Positions 59,540 through 64,000 of a stretch of DNA of 64,000 nucleotides are shown here, in pieces (the first letter of the stretch is position 1; every line of letters starts with the position of its first letter). The DNA lies in the NCBI GenBank assembly GCA_963803775.1, contig CAWDNS010000001.1, positions 248,001 through 312,000 of the forward strand, read 5' to 3'. Position numbers and translations under genes: made by a program. The DNA comes from JABCZH01 sp963803775 (lineage in GTDB: Bacteria; Acidobacteriota; Terriglobia; Terriglobales; Acidobacteriaceae). The notes below the pieces were generated by a model. That model searched no databases. It had not been told where the DNA came from and was given only the letters and a program-made list of their open reading frames with translations.

Positions 59540-60280
59540 ATGATCGATATCCATTGTCACATTTTGCCGGACGTGGATGATGGGCCGAAGTCTTGGGACG
59601 TATCTGAAGAGATGTGCCGGATGGCGGCGGCCGATGGCACGGAGCATGTGGTGGCCACGCCACATGCCAACCGCCGATTTCACTACGATCGCGAATTTCT
59701 GGAGCGAACGCTCGAGCAATTAAGACAGCGGGTGGGGAAGAGACCGCGTCTCAGCCTGGGATGCGACTTCCGGTTGTCGGCGGAGAATATAAAAGATGCA
59801 ATGGCGTTTCCCGATCGCTATGTGATCGAAGGTGGGCGCTACTTGCTGGCTGAGCCGAATCACGCCGATGTCCCAAAGCATATTGATGACAGCTTGCGCG
59901 AGTTGCTCGCGGTGGGGATCATTCCGGTGATCACTCATCCGGAGCGCAATACGGTTTTGCAGGGGACGCCGCAGCGGATTCTGGAATGGGTGAAGCTGGG
60001 ATGCGTTATTCAGGTGACGGCGTCGGCGCTGACTGGAGGCTGGGGAGAGACGGCGTGGCATACAGCGCAATGGCTGCTTAAGCGGGAAGCGGTTCACGTG
60101 CTGGCGAGCGATGCGCATGACACGACGCGGCGTCCGCCAGGACTTTCGCTGGCGCGTGAAGTGGTAGCTGAATCGCAGGGGGAGAAGGTTGCGCGGGCGC
60201 TGGTGGAGGATAATCCGCGGGCGATTGTGAGTGGGAAGGTGTTGCCGTATTTTCCGAAGGTGGTTTCAACCGTTAGCTAG
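59540..60280 (+). CDS. CpsB/YwqE-like PHP-domain tyrosine phosphatase
   Basis: 246 residues of the PHP fold. It starts with DIHCHILPDVDDGPKSW, giving the first metal ligands, then VATPHANRRFHYD, ITHPERN and ASDAHDTTRRP, all conserved in CpsB/CapC-type phosphotyrosine phosphatases. In Gram-positive and other bacteria these dephosphorylate the kinase that controls capsule or exopolysaccharide export. No Wzc-like kinase or capsule gene is in the window, so the partner is unknown. Its end overlaps the minus-strand peptidoglycan-binding gene by four bases. Confidence 0.9.
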   Translation: MIDIHCHILPDVDDGPKSWDVSEEMCRMAAADGTEHVVATPHANRRFHYDREFLERTLEQLRQRVGKRPRLSLGCDFRLSAENIKDAMAFPDRYVIEGGRYLLAEPNHADVPKHIDDSLRELLAVGIIPVITHPERNTVLQGTPQRILEWVKLGCVIQVTASALTGGWGETAWHTAQWLLKREAVHVLASDAHDTTRRPPGLSLAREVVAESQGEKVARALVEDNPRAIVSGKVLPYFPKVVSTVS

Positions 60281-60750
60281 TTTTGTGGTTGGCTGCCAGT
60301 GGGGGGTTCGATTGGAGCGGTGGGAGCTTTGCCGGCGGCGGCGTGTGCGGGCGGCGGTTCAGTCATGGCGCTTTCGGGATTGAGCAGATGTTCGTGGTCG
60401 GGGCCGAGGCCGAGTTTGATTAGGGCGCGGGAGTCGGGCGTGGTTTTCGACTGCCAGCCATGGTCGGCCTGATATTTCTGCATGGCTTTCTGCGAGGTGT
60501 CGTCCCAGACGCCGGAGGCTTTGCCGTCCAAATAATGTTCGCGAATCAGGGCGGTTTGGATGTCGCGGGCGCGCTGGGGATCGATTTTCTGCTGGCCGTG
60601 GTGGGAACTGACTTTTTTCCCGGACTTCTTCTTTTTCTTCTTGTGGGTGGTGGTTGGTGAGGAGCTCGTCTGGGCGGATAGCGGCGCGGTGACTGCACAC
60701 AAGCAGGTCAACAGCAGCGCACTAATTATGCCCTTACGAAGTGACAGCAA
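60277..60750 (-). CDS. Secreted peptidoglycan-binding domain protein
   Basis: 157 residues: a signal peptide (IISALLLTCLCAVTAPLSA), a Ser/Thr/Lys-rich linker (HKKKKKKSGKK) and a PG_binding_1-type helical module (RARDIQTALIREHYLDGKASGVWDDTSQKAMQKYQADHGW) with its typical GxWDxxTxxAxxxFQ-like pattern, then a Pro-rich tail. It should bind cell-wall glycan peptide; there is no catalytic domain. The C-terminal Pro/Ala region may span the periplasm. It is a single gene, convergent with the CpsB-like gene. Confidence 0.85.
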   Translation of the reverse strand: MLSLRKGIISALLLTCLCAVTAPLSAQTSSSPTTTHKKKKKKSGKKVSSHHGQQKIDPQRARDIQTALIREHYLDGKASGVWDDTSQKAMQKYQADHGWQSKTTPDSRALIKLGLGPDHEHLLNPESAMTEPPPAHAAAGKAPTAPIEPPTGSQPQN

Positions 60751-60813
60751 AGTTTCTCCGTTCGTTCGTGGAATCCCACGTCATTAAGGATGCGAGCCAA
60801 ACGCGCGATTATT

Positions 60814-60890
60814 GTGTCGCAAAAAACGCGACACTTCGCGCGGCTCGCCCGGATCCTTCGCTGCGCAAAAAGCGCGCGCTCAGGATGACA
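60814..60890. repeat. Palindrome and GGATCCTTCGC...CTCAGGATGAC repeat
   Basis: GTGTCGC-N7-GCGACAC (60814-60834) is a perfect hairpin. Next to it GGATCCTTCGCTGCGC...GCGCTCAGGATGAC (60851-60889) looks like the arms of a widespread dispersed repeat with opposed TCCTT/AGGA ends. Neither has coding potential; they separate the peptidoglycan-binding gene and the Do protease gene. Confidence 0.65.
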
Positions 60891-60950
60891 TCATTCTCAG
60901 TATGATGCGCGATTGCGGCGCTCAGTGCCAGTGTCAATAGTTTGTGCTAA

Positions 60951-62522
60951 TTACGGAAGTGTACCGGCCAGGAAGATAGTACCGTCCTGACGGCCGGAGC
61001 CGCGCTGGCGAACCAGGAATACGACATCCTGTCCGCTTTTGAGAGTGGCGGCGACACGGTTAAAATCGTCCTCGGAATTGACTGCGTGTTTGTTGATTTC
61101 GAGGATGACGTCGCCACGGGCAAGGCCGGCATCGTCGGCGAAGGCGCCGGGTTTGACGTCCTGAACGATGACGCCTTTGCCTGCTGGAATGTCGAGCCGG
61201 TCGGCCATTTCATTGGTGACGGCACGCACGGTTAATCCCAGCTTGCTCTCTTTGGGAGCCGCAGGTTCGCCGCCTTCGTCTTCTTCTCCAAGGCGAGCCG
61301 AGAACAGCTTGGCGCGATCGGAGACGGTGACGCCGACGTCCTGCTTTTTGCCGTTGCGGACGAAGCCGATCATGACTTTGGTGCCGGGCTTGCGGCTGGC
61401 GATGTCGGCCACGAGTTCGTCGCCATTTTTAACGGTCTTGCCATCGACGGAAATGATGGTGTCGCCCACCTGAAGACCGGCCTGATCAGCGGGAGTGCCG
61501 GCCACAACGCTAGAAATAGTTACGCCGCTTTGGACGCCATAAACGCGAGAGATCGCAGGATTCTCCTGCGCGGCGAACTGAATGCCGATGGAGCCGCGGG
61601 CGACGCGATGATCTGGACCGATGAGCTGGTTATAGACCGTGATCACGGTGTTTGAAGGCATGGCGAATCCGACGCCAGCGTAGGCGTTGGTGTCGGTGAG
61701 GATGGCGGTGTTGATGCCGATGACTTCTCCGGACATGTTGACCAGCGGACCGCCGGAGTTGCCGGGATTGATGGCAGCGTCAGTTTGAATGAAGGACTGG
61801 AATTGACGGTTGGGCACGATGTTGCGGCCCTTGGCCGAGACGATGCCAGCGGTGACACTCTCGGATAATCCGAAGGGACTGCCGACGGCGAGAACCCAAT
61901 CGCCAACCTGCATGCTCTCGGAGTTACCGAGTTTGGCGACCGGCAGCACTTTGTCAGTATCAATTTTGATGACGGCGAGATCGGTTTCCTGATCGGCGCC
62001 GATTAGCTTGGCGTCATGCAGAACGCCGGGTGGATCGTCGTCGATGCGGACGCGGATGCGGTCAGCTTTCTCGACTACGTGGCGGTTGGTGACGATGTAA
62101 CCTTTGGCGTCGACGATGACGCCTGATCCGAGAGAGCGCTCACGAATGGGGCCTTGGCTACCGCCCTGGCCGCCGAAGAAACGGTCGAAGAAATCGTCGA
62201 AGGGATTCTGGTCGTCGCCTCCACCTTCCTGATCGCCTCCGCCACGACGGCGGTGGGGCTGCGCCTTAATGGTGGATTCGGTATTGATGTTGACAACGCT
62301 GGGTTCCAATTGCTTGGCAATCTGGGAGAACTGGTTGGAGAGTTGCTGCGGCGAAGGAATGGTCAACGGAGTGGCGGACTCGGAACTCTTTTTGCTCTCC
62401 TGGCCGCGAACGCCCTTGGAAATGACGGTGCCAATCAGAATGCCCAGGGTTAGCGTGGCCAAAATGGTGAGAGTGTAGGCTGGTTTCCAACGGGTTCCGG
62501 CGGCACTTGCTTGCGGATCCAT
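60951..62522 (-). CDS. Do-family serine endopeptidase (DegP/DegQ-like)
   Basis: 523 residues: an N-terminal membrane anchor (residues ~15-35), a Gly/Asp-rich loop (GGGDQEGGGDDQNPFDDFFD, the LA-loop region), a trypsin-like domain and two PDZ domains. The triad is intact: His in TNRHVV, Asp in ETDLAVIKI and Ser in NPGNSGGPL. PDZ1 has SGVTISSVVAGTPADQAGL; PDZ2 has KGVIVQDVKPGAFADDAGL. This is the DegP/DegQ-like periplasmic chaperone-protease. The start ATG at 62522 precedes the anchor. It is the best HtrA match of the three trypsin-like genes here. Confidence 0.96.
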   Translation of the reverse strand: MDPQASAAGTRWKPAYTLTILATLTLGILIGTVISKGVRGQESKKSSESATPLTIPSPQQLSNQFSQIAKQLEPSVVNINTESTIKAQPHRRRGGGDQEGGGDDQNPFDDFFDRFFGGQGGSQGPIRERSLGSGVIVDAKGYIVTNRHVVEKADRIRVRIDDDPPGVLHDAKLIGADQETDLAVIKIDTDKVLPVAKLGNSESMQVGDWVLAVGSPFGLSESVTAGIVSAKGRNIVPNRQFQSFIQTDAAINPGNSGGPLVNMSGEVIGINTAILTDTNAYAGVGFAMPSNTVITVYNQLIGPDHRVARGSIGIQFAAQENPAISRVYGVQSGVTISSVVAGTPADQAGLQVGDTIISVDGKTVKNGDELVADIASRKPGTKVMIGFVRNGKKQDVGVTVSDRAKLFSARLGEEDEGGEPAAPKESKLGLTVRAVTNEMADRLDIPAGKGVIVQDVKPGAFADDAGLARGDVILEINKHAVNSEDDFNRVAATLKSGQDVVFLVRQRGSGRQDGTIFLAGTLP

Positions 62523-62638
62523 ACGATCACTTCCTCCAGAGATGCTGTGACATTATACCGTTTTGGGGTGTGGGGGCGAGCCTGCGAGTTTTGACAGTTG
62601 GACGTGGGAATGGGGGAAAGAGTTTTGTTAGGGGCGGC

Positions 62639-64000
62639 TTATGGCGTAGCTCGGAAAATGGTGCCGCAGCCGTCGGTACCACAGTTTTGTCCGGCCCCGC
62701 CGTAAAGAGTCGTGCTGTAGAGACTACCGGATCGGTCAAACACCAATTTCGCGTCTGGATAGAATCCATTGCTGTGGCCCGTAAAACTGTACAGTACGGC
62801 CGCTGCCCAAACATTTTCCCAAATGGCGCTGTCGGAGATCATGGTAAAGACATCGCCTGAGCGAAACGCGCCCTTACTGCTTGCCGTCCCATATATTTGG
62901 CCTTTGGGCCCAAGCGTGACTCCAGCTCTGGGCTGTGCACCGTCGTTCTCCCCGGTAAACCTATATAACAGCTTTTCCGTCCAAGGTTTGGAGCCTTCCG
63001 GAGGATGTTCTAGCTCAAAGATAGTTCCGTTTCCGTTGTCTCCGCCGCCCACGGTAGTTCCATACAGATTTCCCATTTCGTCCAAGACAACGCCGCCATC
63101 CGGGTTACCGCCATCCGGGTTGCTTCTGAAGCGGTACAACGTTGTCTCGCCCCATTCCCCGCCCATGCCACTGGGTGGAGTGAGTTCGAAGACTGTGCCG
63201 CAGCCAGTCCCACCTACGCCGCCGTCACATAAGCCGATGACACTACCACCATAGTAGGTGGTCCCATAAATGTTGCCCTCGCTGTCTAGAACCAAGCCGC
63301 CGTTCGGAGCCGCTCCGTCTCCAGTGGCGCTCGCTTCGGTGGCGCCTGCAAAACTGTGTAAAACATTTTCTGTCCACGAGTCGCCCTCGCTGTTCGGCGG
63401 ACTTAGCTCGAAGACCGTCCCACAGTAGCCGTAGAGGCTATTGCAATTTGTCCCCTTGCCCCCTCCGAACTGAGTTGCGCCGTATAGGTTGCCGGCGCTG
63501 TCGAACACCAAGTCGCCCTGAGGAAAATAGCCGTCGGTGAGGTCCTTAAAGCTATAGAGCACGGATTCCGTCCAGGCTCCGCTAGGCTGCGCCGGTGGCG
63601 ACAATTCATACACAGTCCCGCATCCCACGACGCTTCCCAGCAGCGTGCAGGTACCTGTGCCGTTATAAGCCGTCGTACCGTAGAGGTTACCGGACGCATC
63701 GATAATCAAGCCGCCAGCGGGTGTACCACCATCGCCATAAGTTCGGCCCTTAAAAACGTAAAGCACCGTCTCCGTCCAAGGATCGCCCTGCTTGGCTGGC
63801 GGGGCAAGCTGAAACACAGTTCCACATTGGCCCGCTCCAGCGCACGCGGAAGATCCGCCTTCCGAGGTCGCTCCGTAGAGATTGCCTTGTTTATCAAAGA
63901 CCATCCCACCGACAGGCGTGGCACCGTCGGGTAAGCCTTGAAAGCTGTAGAGCACCTGCTCGTTCCACTGGGCGAAAGCTGGTGGGGCAACGGCGAAGAT
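62639..64000 (-). CDS. GloVer-repeat secreted protein, N-terminus outside the window
   Basis: The ORF stays open to the window edge at 64000. The last codons seen on that side read FAVAPPAFAQ then WNEQVLYSFQGLP, the end of a signal peptide and the first repeat. At least seven units follow of the kind 'VFDKQGNLYGATSEGG' and 'CGTVFQLAPP' (YGTVYELSPP in later copies), ending near residue 450. The repeat family is the same as at 56737-58014, so these two are likely paralogues. Function is unknown; a surface propeller is likely. Confidence 0.88.
   Translation of the reverse strand: MFAVAPPAFAQWNEQVLYSFQGLPDGATPVGGMVFDKQGNLYGATSEGGSSACAGAGQCGTVFQLAPPAKQGDPWTETVLYVFKGRTYGDGGTPAGGLIIDASGNLYGTTAYNGTGTCTLLGSVVGCGTVYELSPPAQPSGAWTESVLYSFKDLTDGYFPQGDLVFDSAGNLYGATQFGGGKGTNCNSLYGYCGTVFELSPPNSEGDSWTENVLHSFAGATEASATGDGAAPNGGLVLDSEGNIYGTTYYGGSVIGLCDGGVGGTGCGTVFELTPPSGMGGEWGETTLYRFRSNPDGGNPDGGVVLDEMGNLYGTTVGGGDNGNGTIFELEHPPEGSKPWTEKLLYRFTGENDGAQPRAGVTLGPKGQIYGTASSKGAFRSGDVFTMISDSAIWENVWAAAVLYSFTGHSNGFYPDAKLVFDRSGSLYSTTLYGGAGQNCGTDGCGTIFRATP

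Noticed and set aside
1..64000. CRISPR arrays, integrases, transposases, phage genes, origins
   Set aside because: I found no direct repeats with regular spacers, no recognisable mobile-element enzymes, no att-like pair at the tRNA and no DnaA-box cluster.

Overview
The window reads as a chromosomal segment of a soil-type Acidobacteriota (class Terriglobia). The evidence is a set of lineage-typical families: an ADOP-type duplicated MacB/FtsX permease, a VWFA-related Acidobacterial-domain protein, two GloVer-repeat secreted proteins, a DUF2934 protein and an HpnI-like hopanoid glycosyltransferase. The many short interspersed intergenic repeats also fit this group. Base composition looks moderately GC-rich. 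I see no phage, transposase, integrase or CRISPR array. The window is mostly housekeeping and envelope genes, with repeat-rich intergenic spacers.

Layout, left part. 1-8.9 kb: on the minus strand, the start of a SYLF-like protein, then a likely operon of a membrane/spermidine-synthase-like protein, an HpnI-like glycosyltransferase and a VOC protein; a plus-strand FG-GAP-like secreted protein; the ADOP permease; a cytochrome c; and tRNA-Glu(CTC). 9.3-13.7 kb: a DUF2934 protein, then a tightly overlapping cytochrome c maturation operon (ccmF, a variant ccmH, a small membrane gene and a membrane-anchored beta-domain protein). 13.9-18.3 kb: HtpX protease, MoxR ATPase, DUF4149 protein, YchF-like GTPase and ZIP metal transporter. 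18.3-24.5 kb: the VWFA protein, a SpoIVB-type S55 peptidase gene broken by four one-base shifts, serS, a small membrane protein, a LolA-like protein and a 73-residue unknown. 24.5-33.5 kb: a GT-C glycosyltransferase, a TPR/ATP-grasp protein, a giant GH18-NodB-GT2 protein and proline-catabolic pruA.

Layout, right part. 33.7-42 kb: a pseudo-receiver LuxR regulator with a PilZ protein, an HtrA protease, lemA with a frameshifted DUF2207 gene, and a LigD-type ligase. 42-48.5 kb: a Nudix hydrolase, an M28 peptidase, a candidate structured RNA carrying a 21-codon ORF, a lone Phd antitoxin, ubiX, a ChaN-like protein and a BON protein. 48.6-55.6 kb: DoxX, purB, a MarR regulator overlapping a ClC channel, a trypsin-like protease, glutaredoxin, a lactonase-like MBL enzyme and a cupin. 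55.9-64 kb: a His/Gly-rich three-repeat protein, GloVer proteins, a GAF-GGDEF diguanylate cyclase, a CpsB-like phosphatase, a peptidoglycan-binding protein and a Do-type protease.

Themes are envelope quality control (HtpX, two HtrA-type proteases, a trypsin-like protease, BON and LolA proteins), respiration and cytochrome c assembly, and c-di-GMP signalling (a GGDEF protein with an I-site and a PilZ protein with an intact RxxxR motif). The most unusual element is the putative ~313-nt minus-strand RNA at 44394-44706. It has its own promoter, a 5' hairpin that covers a perfect Shine-Dalgarno sequence, a two-cysteine micropeptide, several hairpins and a strong terminator. Several genes (1-171, 19703-21488, 36582-38356) carry single-base frameshifts that could be real decay or assembly error.
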